Positions 9,993 to 18,887 of a DNA stretch of 56,832 nt are shown here, in pieces. Origin of the DNA: Clostridiales bacterium (GTDB taxonomy: Bacteria; Bacillota; Clostridia; Oscillospirales; Oscillospiraceae); contig JAJQCW010000073.1 in the NCBI GenBank assembly GCA_021202515.1, forward strand, positions 1-56,832. The letters run 5' to 3'. The notes under the pieces are model-generated. The model made no database searches, was not told where the DNA came from, and was given only the letters and a program-made list of their open reading frames with translations. A program made the translations under genes and the position numbers. The number at the start of each line of letters is the position of its first letter. Positions within the stretch are counted from its first letter, which is position 1.

Positions 9993-10038
9993 ATTAAAAA
10001 TCATGTTTTTGGCGAAAAAACAGAAAGGACCGGGCGCT

Positions 10039-11646
10039 ATGAGTCAATATTCAATTTTGCTTGTGGACGATGAGGAAGATGTGCTCCGGGTCATTTTGCG
10101 CAAATTGGACTGGGAGAACCTGGGCTTTTCTATCGCTGGCTATGCAAAAAACGGAAGAGAAGCGTTGGAGCTGGCAGAGGATTTGCAGCCCGATGTGGTG
10201 ATGACTGACATCAAAATGCCCTATATGGACGGGCTGGAGCTGGGCCGCCGGATAAAGGAGATCTGTCCCCAGGTCAAAATTGTCATTTTTTCCGGTTTTG
10301 ACCGGTTCGAGTATGCCCAGGAGGCCATCAAGCTGGAGGTGGAGGAGTATATTCTCAAGCCCATCGACGCCGACAAGCTGCGCAGCGTGTTCCTGCGCCT
10401 GCGGGAAAAGCTGGACCGGGAGCGGGCCGAAAAAAGGGACATTGACAAGTTGCACCAGTACTATATGGAAAGTTTGCCGGTGCTACAGGAAAATTTTTTC
10501 ACCTCCCTGATCGAGGGCTGCATCCCGCCGGAGGAGGTGGATCGGCTGCTGTCCAACTACCAGATCGACCTGCCGGGACCCTATTACGCGGTTTGCCTGG
10601 TGCATACCACTGCGGCCTCCCCTGACTTGGAAATGGAGCCGTTCCTGCTGGCGGTGTCCGTGAAAAAGCTGGCGGAGGAGCAGTTGGTGGAGCGTTGGCG
10701 GGGGAAGCTGTTCACCTATTTGGGGAACACAGTGCTAATCGCCCAACTGACGGAGCTGACAGAGGTCACGAGCCTGACCGACAGCCTGGACCGCTTCTGC
10801 CGCCTGGCTCGGCGGCTCTGCGGCGCGGCTGTCACCATCGGCATCGGGCAGGTTTGCGGCGACCTGCGGGAGCTTTCGGCCTCCTATGCCGGGGCGGTGG
10901 ATGCGGTGTCCTGTCGGGTGCTTTACGGCAATACCCGTGCCATCAATATTGCGGAGGTCGCCCCCGCGGAAGCGGCGGACGGCGACTGGGAACCCAAGTT
11001 TTTGCAGCAGGTGTTCCGGCAGATCAAGACCGGCAGCCGGGAGGACCTGGAACAGGCGGTTCACCGCTGCGTCGCGCAGGTGTCCGGCCAGGGGACCAGT
11101 CTGCAAAAGTACCGACTGTTTCTCATGGAACTGCTGACGGAGATTTTTCGCTTTGGCAGCAACAACCGGCTGAACATGGACCAGATTTGGGGCGAAAACC
11201 GGGATATTTACAGCGAGGCCCTCCAACTGGAGTCGCCGGAGGAGCTTGAGCGGTGGATGCTGGCGCTGGGGGTCAAAATGCAGGAGCTGATGGAGCACCG
11301 GCGGCAAAGCACCACTCGTTCTCTTGTGGACAAGGCTGAGGACTATATCCGGGAGCATTACGCCGACCAGTCCCTTACGGTGGAGACGGTCTGCCGGAGC
11401 CTGGGCGTCAGCGCAGCCTATTTTTCCACCGTGTTTAAGAAGGAGACAGGCAAGACCTTTATCCATTACCTGACGGACCACCGGATGGAGCAGGCGGTTC
11501 GCCTGCTGCTGGAGGGAGACGAAAAGACCTACGTCATCGCCGGGGAGGTGGGCTATTCCGATCCCAATTATTTCAGCTATGTGTTCAAAAAACGGTTCGG
11601 CGTCTCTCCCACCCGCTACCGGGCTAAGGAAAGGACAAAGGAATGA
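10039..11646 (+). CDS. YesN/AraC-type response regulator
   Basis: DNA-binding half of a two-component system. From ATG 10039 (site GAAAGGA upstream) it has 535 residues; an in-frame ATG at 10003 lacks a ribosome site. The receiver domain (1-120) shows the acidic pair DDEED at 10-14, phospho-acceptor D57 in TDIKMPYMDG and K106 in YILKPID. A middle region of about 280 residues has no recognised motif. The last 100 residues are a two-helix-turn-helix AraC domain (YIREHYADQSLTVETVCRSL, then VGYSDPNYFSYVFKKRFGVS). Its stop overlaps the kinase start as ATGA. The likely target is the mgl-type operon downstream. Confidence 0.94.
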   Translation: MSQYSILLVDDEEDVLRVILRKLDWENLGFSIAGYAKNGREALELAEDLQPDVVMTDIKMPYMDGLELGRRIKEICPQVKIVIFSGFDRFEYAQEAIKLEVEEYILKPIDADKLRSVFLRLREKLDRERAEKRDIDKLHQYYMESLPVLQENFFTSLIEGCIPPEEVDRLLSNYQIDLPGPYYAVCLVHTTAASPDLEMEPFLLAVSVKKLAEEQLVERWRGKLFTYLGNTVLIAQLTELTEVTSLTDSLDRFCRLARRLCGAAVTIGIGQVCGDLRELSASYAGAVDAVSCRVLYGNTRAINIAEVAPAEAADGDWEPKFLQQVFRQIKTGSREDLEQAVHRCVAQVSGQGTSLQKYRLFLMELLTEIFRFGSNNRLNMDQIWGENRDIYSEALQLESPEELERWMLALGVKMQELMEHRRQSTTRSLVDKAEDYIREHYADQSLTVETVCRSLGVSAAYFSTVFKKETGKTFIHYLTDHRMEQAVRLLLEGDEKTYVIAGEVGYSDPNYFSYVFKKRFGVSPTRYRAKERTKE

Positions 11647-13460
11647 AGCGGCTGCGCGCTTTCCTGCGGAAAAAGGGCATCCTCCCCATGGGTATCCAGG
11701 TGACCATCTCCATCTCGTTTACCGTGGTGTCCATCTGCATCCTGGCGGTGCTGGGCGTACTCCTCTTCAGCCAGTTCAGCGCCCGTGTGGAGGCGGTGTC
11801 CGTGGAGAGTGCCAGCCAGGTGCTGGACCAGGCGGCCATCAACCTGGAGGACTACCTGCGCAGTATGCGTCGCATCTCCAACGCCATGTACTACTCCGTC
11901 ATCAAGGACACCGACCTGGAGACCGACACGCTGGACGAGGAGATGAACCTGCTCTACGAGGAAAACAAGGACAACCTCATCAGCATCGCCTGTTACACCG
12001 TGGACGGCGAACTGGTGGCCGCCGCGCCGGTGGCCACCGAGAAGCAGGGGGTAGATATCGTCAACCAGGAGTGGTTTACCTCCGCCATGAGCCAGATGGA
12101 GAACCTGCACTTCTCCGTCCCCCATGTGCAGAATCTCTTTGACGACACCTCTTACCGCTACTACTGGGTCATTTCCCTGAGCCATACGGTGGAGCTGACC
12201 TTCGGCGGCAGCACCAAGCTGGGGGTGCTGCTGGTGGATATGAATTACAGCAGCATTGAGCAGTTGCTTTCCAAAACCAATACGGACAGCTCCTCGGAAT
12301 ACATCTATCTGATGGACAACAACGGGGAGATCATCTATCACCCCCGCCAGAACCTGATTTACGCCGGGCTGTACAGCGAAAATCACCAGGAGGCCCTGAC
12401 CTACGACGACGGCAGCGTGGAGGAGACCTTCGAGGGAGAAAAGCGCCTGGTCACAGTGAAAACCATCAGCTACACCGGATGGAAGCTGGTCAGCGTGGTG
12501 ACCATTCATTCTTACGAGATGGGCCTGCTGGAGACCCAGTATTTTGCCGTCATTCTGGTCATGCTGTCCCTGCTGGCGATCATCGCCCTCAATCAGATGG
12601 TTTCCGTTCAGATCTCCAAGCCGCTGGTGCGGCTGAACGAGTCGGTCAAGGAATTGGAGCGGGGCAACCTGAACCCGGATATTTATGTGGGCGGCAGCCT
12701 GGAGATCGAGCACCTGGGCCGCACCCTCCGCTCCACCGTGGAGCAGCTACGCCAGTTGATGCAGGACATTCTGGTGGAGCAGGAGGAAAAACGAAAAAGC
12801 GAGTTGGACGCTCTGCAATCCCAAATCAACCCCCACTTCCTGTACAACACGCTGGACTCCATCGTGTGGATGATCGAGGATGAACGGTATAAGGACGCCA
12901 TCTTTATGATAACCGAGCTGGCAAGCCTCTTCCGGGTCAGCCTGAGCAAGGGCAAAAATATCATTCGGCTGGAGGAAGAGCTGGGCCACGCCAGGAACTA
13001 TATGAACATCCAAAAGGTGCGCTATAAAAACGAGTTTCGGGTGGAATACGACATCGACCCGGAGATTTTGTCCTGCTGTATCGTGAAACTGGTCATCCAG
13101 CCCCTGCTGGAAAACGCCATTTATTACGGTGTGGAGGGCATGGACGGAGAAGGGGTCATCCGCGTGACCGCCCGGCGCGCCGGAGAGGATATCTATATCG
13201 AAGTCAGTGACAACGGCATCGGTATGCCGCCGGAGGTGGTCAGCAAGCTGCTGACGGAAAGCGACCGGACACCCAAACACGGCTCCGGCGTGGGGCTGGT
13301 GAATGTCCACAAGCGCATCCAACTGCGCTTTGGTCAGGCATACGGCCTGGAGATCGAAAGCCACGCCGACGAGGGGACCACAGCGCGCATCCACATCCCA
13401 TATATCCCCTACACGGAGGAGACACGGGACGAGCTGGAAACGGGAAAGCGGCAGGTGTGA
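11643..13460 (+). CDS. YesM-type sensor histidine kinase
   Basis: Membrane kinase partner of the preceding regulator, 605 residues. One helix (about 20-42) leads into an extracellular dCache-like domain to about residue 300. A second helix (AVILVMLSLLAIIAL), a HAMP segment, and a His_kinase domain follow, with H398 in QSQINPHFLYNTLDS. The ATP-binding boxes are VIQPLLENAIYYGV, DNGIGMP and HGSGVGLVNVHKRI. The layout matches the LytS/YesM family, whose members pair with AraC-type regulators. A gene for a membrane-anchored sugar-binding protein begins three bases after its stop and probably supplies the ligand signal. Confidence 0.95.
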   Translation: MKRLRAFLRKKGILPMGIQVTISISFTVVSICILAVLGVLLFSQFSARVEAVSVESASQVLDQAAINLEDYLRSMRRISNAMYYSVIKDTDLETDTLDEEMNLLYEENKDNLISIACYTVDGELVAAAPVATEKQGVDIVNQEWFTSAMSQMENLHFSVPHVQNLFDDTSYRYYWVISLSHTVELTFGGSTKLGVLLVDMNYSSIEQLLSKTNTDSSSEYIYLMDNNGEIIYHPRQNLIYAGLYSENHQEALTYDDGSVEETFEGEKRLVTVKTISYTGWKLVSVVTIHSYEMGLLETQYFAVILVMLSLLAIIALNQMVSVQISKPLVRLNESVKELERGNLNPDIYVGGSLEIEHLGRTLRSTVEQLRQLMQDILVEQEEKRKSELDALQSQINPHFLYNTLDSIVWMIEDERYKDAIFMITELASLFRVSLSKGKNIIRLEEELGHARNYMNIQKVRYKNEFRVEYDIDPEILSCCIVKLVIQPLLENAIYYGVEGMDGEGVIRVTARRAGEDIYIEVSDNGIGMPPEVVSKLLTESDRTPKHGSGVGLVNVHKRIQLRFGQAYGLEIESHADEGTTARIHIPYIPYTEETRDELETGKRQV

Positions 13461-13463
13461 CAG

Positions 13464-14414
13464 ATGAAGCAGAGCAGGATCGTTGTGACCAGTCTTTGCC
13501 TTGTGGCGGTGGCTGTTATCGTCTTTTCCGCCTACCGGCTGGTGAATATGGGACGGCAGGAGGTCTCCCAGGAGGTCTCTGTGGTCGTGAACAACAGCAG
13601 CAGCGACCGGTGGATCGCCTTCAAGGAGGGGTTGGAACAGGGTGCGGAGGACTATTCCGTTCGGCTGAACATTGTGACCACCGCCACCTTTGAGAGCCTG
13701 GAGGACGAGGAAGCAGTGATTCAGCGGGAGATCGCCAACGGCGCGGAGGGGGTCATTGTCCAACTCTGTGCCAGCGGCGGGACCGCCGAGCTGCTCCAGG
13801 AGCTGAACGCCTCTGCCGCCCTTGTGCTAGTGGAGACCGACGCAGAGCCGACAGAGACTTACGCCGCAGCGCTTCCGGACAACGAAGGCGTCGGCGCAGC
13901 CCTGGCGGACGCCACCAACCAGGACGCTGGAGGCTCCCTGGCGGGCAAAACCATCGGCGTATTGGCCGGGAACCAGGCACAACTGGCTATGCAGCAGCGC
14001 CTGGAGGGATTCACCCAGGCGGCGGCCGCCGCCGGGGGTGAGATCCTCTGGACGCTGGACGCGGCGGAGACCGCCGATGCAGATTTGACCGAACAGCCTG
14101 TGGATATCCTGGTTTCGCTGGAAAACGACGAGACAGAGCGGGCGGTGGATGCGCTGTTGGCGGCCCAGGAGGGCGAGACGCTCCTCTACGGGGTGGGCTG
14201 CTCGGAAAAAAATGTTTATTACCTGGACAAAGGCGTTATCACCGGGCTGATCGTCCCCAACGAGTTCAATATGGGCTACCAGAGCGTGGCGCTGATGGCC
14301 CAACGGCTGCAATCCCGCAAGACGGAGCAAATGGAGATCGGTTTTTTGACGGTGGACAAGGAGACGATGTACGAGGAGGACAACCAAAAGGTGCTGTTCC
14401 CCATCGTGCAGTGA
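13464..14414 (+). CDS. Membrane-anchored periplasmic-binding-protein-like sugar sensor
   Basis: 316 residues with a type-1 periplasmic sugar-binding fold (Peripla_BP_4-like): VSVVVNNSSSDRWIAFKEGL, the GAEGVIVQLCASGG turn, and a hinge region ending LIVPNEFNMGYQSVALMAQR. The N-terminus is an uncleaved-looking helix (VVTSLCLVAVAVIVFSAY) with no Cys lipobox, unlike the MglB genes that follow. It starts three bases after the kinase stop. By analogy with XylFII of the clostridial XylFII-LytS-YesN xylose system, it is probably a co-sensor that binds sugar and signals to the kinase rather than a transporter subunit. That is an inference from anchor type and position; the ligand is unknown. Confidence 0.82.
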   Translation: MKQSRIVVTSLCLVAVAVIVFSAYRLVNMGRQEVSQEVSVVVNNSSSDRWIAFKEGLEQGAEDYSVRLNIVTTATFESLEDEEAVIQREIANGAEGVIVQLCASGGTAELLQELNASAALVLVETDAEPTETYAAALPDNEGVGAALADATNQDAGGSLAGKTIGVLAGNQAQLAMQQRLEGFTQAAAAAGGEILWTLDAAETADADLTEQPVDILVSLENDETERAVDALLAAQEGETLLYGVGCSEKNVYYLDKGVITGLIVPNEFNMGYQSVALMAQRLQSRKTEQMEIGFLTVDKETMYEEDNQKVLFPIVQ

Positions 14415-14445
14415 CCAGGCATCGGAAAACGGAAGGGGAGGATTT

Positions 14446-15522
14446 ATGAACAGACGACGGCGAAAAATCGGCCTTCTGTGGGCGCTTTTCGCGCTGACGG
14501 TCACGCTGGCTGCCTGCGGCTCCGCCGAATCGACTGAGACAGCGAGCGGCATCAAAATCGGTGTGACGCTTTACGACCAGTATGACACTTATATTTCCGG
14601 CCTGATGGAGAGCTTCAACGCTTACGCCGCGGAAAAGGCGGAGGACACCGGCACAGCCATCAACGTGGAGGTATATAACGCCTCGGACAGCCAATCCACC
14701 CAGAATGAGCAGGTGGAAAAAATGATGGAGGATGGCTGTGATGTGATCTGCGTCAACCTAGTGGACCGGACGGAACCCACGGTCATCATTGATCTGGCGG
14801 AGAAAAACCAGGTGCCCATTATCTTTTTCAACCGGGAACTGGTGGAAGAGGATCTGGAGCGCTGGGAACAGCTCTATTATGTGGGGTCCGAGGCCTACGA
14901 ATCCGGAATCATGCAGGGGCAGTTGGTGGCAGACGCCTACGAAGCCGACCCCTCTATGGACAAAAACGGAGACGGCGTGCTGCAATATGTGATATTGGAA
15001 GGCGAAGCCGGACACCAGGACGCCATTATGCGCACGGAGTTTTCGGTCAGCACCATCATGGACAGCGGCATTGAGGTGGAAAAGCTCAGCTATGCCATCG
15101 CCAACTGGAACCGTGCCCAGGCCCAGACCAAAATGGCCCAAATGCTGGCCCAGTACGGAGATGCGATCGAGTTGGTTCTGGCCAACAACGACGACATGGC
15201 GTTGGGGGCTATCGACGAGCTGAAAGCGGAGGAGGTCCCAATGGAGGACTGGCCCGCCATTGTGGGCATCGACGGTACCGACGTGGGCGTGGAGGCGGTC
15301 CTGGCCGGTGAGATGATCGGCACCGTCTATCAGGACGGCGACGGACAGGCACGGGAAATGCTGAACCTGGCGTTCGCGCTGTCCACCAGCGGGGATCTGT
15401 CCGGCCTGGACCTCCAGGACGGGAAATATATCCGCCTGCCCCATCACATTATCACTGCGGAGACCCTGGCGGAGGAAGCTGCCGAAGCAGAGGACACCGC
15501 GGACCGTTCAGAACAGGAGTGA
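14446..15522 (+). CDS. MglB-like galactose/glucose-binding lipoprotein (copy 1)
   Basis: Sugar-binding lipoprotein of a CUT2 ABC importer, 358 residues. The signal peptide ends LAACGSAES, with the lipid-anchored Cys near residue 24. MglB traits are the calcium loop DKNGDGVLQ, the ligand-loop ANNDDMALGAIDEL and GIDGTDVGVEAV. An acidic tail ends the protein (EEAAEAEDTADRSEQE). An AGGGGAGG site lies just upstream. A second, longer MglB lies 0.5 kb downstream, so this copy may serve sensing or a different affinity. Gene symbol withheld because two paralogues are present. Confidence 0.9.
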   Translation: MNRRRRKIGLLWALFALTVTLAACGSAESTETASGIKIGVTLYDQYDTYISGLMESFNAYAAEKAEDTGTAINVEVYNASDSQSTQNEQVEKMMEDGCDVICVNLVDRTEPTVIIDLAEKNQVPIIFFNRELVEEDLERWEQLYYVGSEAYESGIMQGQLVADAYEADPSMDKNGDGVLQYVILEGEAGHQDAIMRTEFSVSTIMDSGIEVEKLSYAIANWNRAQAQTKMAQMLAQYGDAIELVLANNDDMALGAIDELKAEEVPMEDWPAIVGIDGTDVGVEAVLAGEMIGTVYQDGDGQAREMLNLAFALSTSGDLSGLDLQDGKYIRLPHHIITAETLAEEAAEAEDTADRSEQE

Positions 15523-15894
15523 ATGACCATGCCATCAAAAAAAGACGATAAAAAACAGAAACATTCCTTTTCCCCCGGCGCGCACGGGACCGTCTACCTG
15601 CTGGGGGCGATGTACCTGGTGTATCTGCTGGTAACGTTCCTCCAGGAGGCTTATAAGGGCGGCGAGGACGCTCCTTCGCTGCCGCTGCTCATCGTGGGTA
15701 TCCTGGTGCTGGGGGGCGGCGTGATCTTCCTGGCGCTGATGGCGTGGAGGATGTCCCGCGTGCAGCCGAAGGCGACGGAGGACGAGGAGGCGGAGTCGCC
15801 GGAACAGGAGGCAGACAGCGAGGCGCCGGACGGCGAAGAAAGCGAGAACGATGAACCGGACGGTGAAGAGGAAGAAGCAGACGAAGAGGAATAG
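15523..15894 (+). CDS. Two-helix membrane protein with a long acidic tail
   Basis: 123 residues, starting directly after the MglB-1 stop (TGAATG); a second ATG two codons in is also possible. A Lys-rich N-terminus precedes two hydrophobic helices (about 23-42 and 54-75). The last 45 residues are almost all Glu, Asp, Ser and Pro. With the positive-inside rule the acidic tail would be cytoplasmic. No family is recognised. Its place between two sugar-binding lipoproteins suggests an accessory role in the uptake or sensing complex, which is unproven. Confidence 0.7.
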   Translation: MTMPSKKDDKKQKHSFSPGAHGTVYLLGAMYLVYLLVTFLQEAYKGGEDAPSLPLLIVGILVLGGGVIFLALMAWRMSRVQPKATEDEEAESPEQEADSEAPDGEESENDEPDGEEEEADEEE

Positions 15895-15930
15895 AGAAGG
15901 ATTTTGAAGAAAGACCGAAGGATTTTGTAT

Positions 15931-15958
15931 TTGATATTTTCAAAGTTTTAGCTATACT
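15931..15958 (+). promoter_or_regulatory. Promoter of the second MglB gene
   Basis: TTGATA (15931-15936), 16-base spacer, TATACT (15953-15958), about 57 bases before the start. It gives the main transporter genes their own start separate from the sensor genes. Confidence 0.72.
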
Positions 15959-16014
15959 ATTATCGTAAGTACTTAAGACAAACCGATGTTCAAAAACCAA
16001 AGGAGGACTGTAAC

Positions 16015-17241
16015 ATGAAACTGAAAAAACTGTTCGCTCTGATCCTGGCGCTGGCCATGGTGCTGTCCCTGGCGGCCTGCGGCTCCAGCAGCAGCAGCGA
16101 CACCACCACTGACGACACCGAGGACACCTCTGTTGCCGCCGACGCTACGGAAGACACCTCCGCTGGTGCGGACGCCGACGCCACAACGACCGACGTTGAC
16201 TATTCCGACCTGAACGTGGGTATCTTCTGGTATGCGTTCTCCGATACCTTCCTCTCCACTGTCCGTTCCTCCCTGGACGAGACTCTGGACGCCGCCGGTA
16301 TCACCTACACCGACTATGACGGCAACAGCAACCAGACCACCCAGAACGAATCCATCACCACCGCTCTGACCAACGGCTGCAACCTGTTACTGGTCAACCT
16401 GGTGGAGTCCGGCTCTGAGGACGCCGCCCAGAAGATCATCGAAGAGGCTGCCGGCTACGACGTTGACGTGTACTTCTTCAACCGTACCATCGAGGCCGAC
16501 GGCAACGAGGGCGCTCTGCTGAACGCCTATGACAACGTGGCTTTCCTGGGCACCGACGCTCCCGAGGCCGGCCATATGCAGGGCCAGATGATCGGCGAGT
16601 ATCTGGTTGAGAACTATGATTCCATCGACCTGAACGGCGACGGCGTCATCTCCTACGCCATGTTCAAGGGCCAGGAGGGCAACGCCGAGGCCATCTACCG
16701 CACCCAGTACGCCGTGGAGGATGCCAACACCATCCTGACCGAGGCCGGGTATTCTGAGCTGGTCTACTTCGACGCCAACAACACCGACTGCTATCAGGTC
16801 GATACCAACGGCGCATGGTCCGCTTCCGCCGCCACCGAGTATATGCAGACCAACCTGTCCCAGTACAGCGAGGCCAACGGCAACATGATCGAGCTGGTCA
16901 TCTGCAACAACGACGACATGGCCGCCGGCGCTGTCCAGGCGCTCCAGGCCGCCGGTTATAACAACGGCGAAGGCACCACCACCATCCCTGTCTTTGGCGT
17001 TGACGCTACCGACACCGCCAAGGAACTGATTTCCAACGGTTACATGGTCGGCACCGTCGCCCAGTCCAACACCGGTTATGCCTACGGCCTGAAGTTCCTG
17101 ATCGACCAGGCTGCTTCCGGCGCTGCTCCTGTTGATGCGACTGCTGCTCTGGCTGCCGATGAGTCCGAGTACACCTTCACCCTGGCCGACGGCATCGACA
17201 GCAAGGTCTACATGGCGTATGCCGCTTACACCGGAGAATAA
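16015..17241 (+). CDS. mglB: MglB-like galactose/glucose-binding lipoprotein (copy 2)
   Basis: Main substrate-binding lipoprotein of the CUT2 importer encoded downstream, 408 residues. Lipobox LSLAACGSS, then a Ser/Thr/Asp/Ala linker of about 40 residues. The mature domain begins DYSDLNVGIFWYAFSDTFLS and carries a calcium loop DLNGDGVIS, ligand-loop CNNDDMAAGAVQAL and VFGVDATDTAKELI. The coding sequence uses GCT, GTT and CTG codons in the style of highly expressed genes, more than its neighbours. It is preceded by AAAGGAGGACTG and its own promoter, and followed by a hairpin before mglA that would set its level above the ATPase and permease. Confidence 0.92.
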   Translation: MKLKKLFALILALAMVLSLAACGSSSSSDTTTDDTEDTSVAADATEDTSAGADADATTTDVDYSDLNVGIFWYAFSDTFLSTVRSSLDETLDAAGITYTDYDGNSNQTTQNESITTALTNGCNLLLVNLVESGSEDAAQKIIEEAAGYDVDVYFFNRTIEADGNEGALLNAYDNVAFLGTDAPEAGHMQGQMIGEYLVENYDSIDLNGDGVISYAMFKGQEGNAEAIYRTQYAVEDANTILTEAGYSELVYFDANNTDCYQVDTNGAWSASAATEYMQTNLSQYSEANGNMIELVICNNDDMAAGAVQALQAAGYNNGEGTTTIPVFGVDATDTAKELISNGYMVGTVAQSNTGYAYGLKFLIDQAASGAAPVDATAALAADESEYTFTLADGIDSKVYMAYAAYTGE

Positions 17242-17292
17242 TTGAAACCCGATGCTGCTCTCTATATGACCTGTATCATGTGAAGCAGAAAT

Positions 17293-17335
17293 GAAAGAGG
17301 GCTGCCGCTGTCTTTTCAGTGGACAGCCCTCTTTT
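17293..17335 (+). terminator. Hairpin between mglB and mglA
   Basis: AGAGGGCTG pairs with CAGCCCTCT, and an inner CCGCTG/CAGTGG stem follows after a bulge; CTTTTG ends it. The U-run is short and the same operon continues, so partial termination is likely. Confidence 0.7.
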
Positions 17336-17370
17336 GACAAACATCCCAGGAAAGAAAAGGAGGCTGTTAG

Positions 17371-18870
17371 ATGGAACATTCCGATGTTTTGTTGGAGTTG
17401 AAGGACATCGTCAAAACCTTCCCCGGCGTGAAAGCACTGGACCACGCACAACTGCGCGTCAGGGCGGGCACGGTTCACGCCCTGATGGGTGAAAACGGCG
17501 CAGGCAAGTCCACCCTGATGAAGTGTCTCTTCGGCATCTACCGAAAAGACGAGGGGAGTATCCTGCTGGAAGGCAAAGAGGTCGATTTCAAAACCACGAA
17601 GGAGGCCATGGAAAACGGCGTTGCCATGGTACACCAGGAGCTGAACCAGGCGCTGAAGCGCTCTGTGCTGGACAACCTGTGGCTTGGCCGCTACCCCACC
17701 ACCGGCATCATGGTCAACGAGAAGAAAATGCGCGAGGACACCAGGGCGATCTTCGACGAGTTGGAGATTGACGTGGACATGGACCAGAAGATGAGCGAGC
17801 TGCCCGTTTCCAAGCGCCAGATGGTGGAGATCGCCAAGGCTGTCTCCTACCACTCTAAAATCATCATCTTCGACGAACCCACCTCCTCTCTGACCGAGGC
17901 AGAGGTAGAACACCTGTTTAAAATCATCAACATGCTCCGGGACCGGGGCTGCGGCATCGTCTACATCTCTCACAAGATGGCGGAGATCCTTCGCATCGCC
18001 GACGAGGTCACCGTCATGCGGGACGGCCAGTGGGTGGCCACAGAGCCTGCCTCTGAGCTGGACAACGCCAAGCTCATCAAGCTGATGGTGGGCCGCGAGC
18101 TGAACAACCAGTTCCCGCCCAAGACCAACGTGCCCGGAGAGGTCGTTTTGGAGGTAGAGGGGCTGACCGGCCAGTACAATATGCTCCAGGACGTGTCTTT
18201 CAAGGCCCGGAAGGGCGAGATTTTGGGCTTCGCCGGGCTGGACAGCAGCGGCCGCACGGAAACGCTGGAGTCCATCTTCGGCGTCGCTACCCGACACAGC
18301 GGCACCATCCGGCTCAACGGCAAAGAGGTCTCCAACAAGAACTCCAAGCAGTCCCTGGAGGCGGGCTTCGCTCTGGTGACAGAGGAGCGCCGGGCCACCG
18401 GCATCTTCGGGATTCGGAGCATCCTGGACAACACCGTCATTGCCAGCCTGAAAAAGTATCTGGCCCATGGCCTGTGGCTGAACAACAACGCCATGAAAGA
18501 GGCCACCCAGTGGGGCATCGACGCCATGGCTACCAAAACGCCTTCCCAGGAGACGAAAATTCGCTCCCTGTCCGGCGGCAACCAGCAGAAGGTCATCCTG
18601 GCCCGGTGGCTGCTGACCAACCCCAAGGTGCTGATGCTGGACGAACCCACCCGCGGCATCGACGTGGGCGCGAAATACGAGATCTACCAGCTCATCATCG
18701 ACCAGGCCAAAGCCGGCACCACTGTGCTGATGGTCTCGTCCGAAATGCCGGAGCTGCTGGGCGTCTGCGACCGCATTGTGGTCATGAGCGGCGGCCGGGT
18801 GGCCGGTGAGGTGGACGCGCAGAACACCACCCAGGAAGAGATCCTGACGCTCGCCGCAAAATACGTATAA
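17371..18870 (+). CDS. mglA: Sugar ABC transporter ATPase MglA (two fused ABC domains)
   Basis: Cytoplasmic ATPase of the galactose-type importer, 499 residues, the family length. The first ABC domain has GENGAGKST and IIIFDEPTSSL. The second has the weakened Walker A of this family (FAGLDSSGRTE), the signature LSGGNQQKV and MLDEPTRGIDVGAKYEIY. These traits define the CUT2 class. An AGGAGG site precedes ATG 17371. mglC follows 17 bases after the stop. Confidence 0.96.
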   Translation: MEHSDVLLELKDIVKTFPGVKALDHAQLRVRAGTVHALMGENGAGKSTLMKCLFGIYRKDEGSILLEGKEVDFKTTKEAMENGVAMVHQELNQALKRSVLDNLWLGRYPTTGIMVNEKKMREDTRAIFDELEIDVDMDQKMSELPVSKRQMVEIAKAVSYHSKIIIFDEPTSSLTEAEVEHLFKIINMLRDRGCGIVYISHKMAEILRIADEVTVMRDGQWVATEPASELDNAKLIKLMVGRELNNQFPPKTNVPGEVVLEVEGLTGQYNMLQDVSFKARKGEILGFAGLDSSGRTETLESIFGVATRHSGTIRLNGKEVSNKNSKQSLEAGFALVTEERRATGIFGIRSILDNTVIASLKKYLAHGLWLNNNAMKEATQWGIDAMATKTPSQETKIRSLSGGNQQKVILARWLLTNPKVLMLDEPTRGIDVGAKYEIYQLIIDQAKAGTTVLMVSSEMPELLGVCDRIVVMSGGRVAGEVDAQNTTQEEILTLAAKYV

Positions 18871-18887
18871 AGGGGGAGGCTATTACT

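Noticed and set aside
16387-18468. 693-codon open frame on the minus strand across mglB and mglA
   Set aside because: It spans two recognised genes and the hairpin between them, has a low-complexity translation and no ribosome site.
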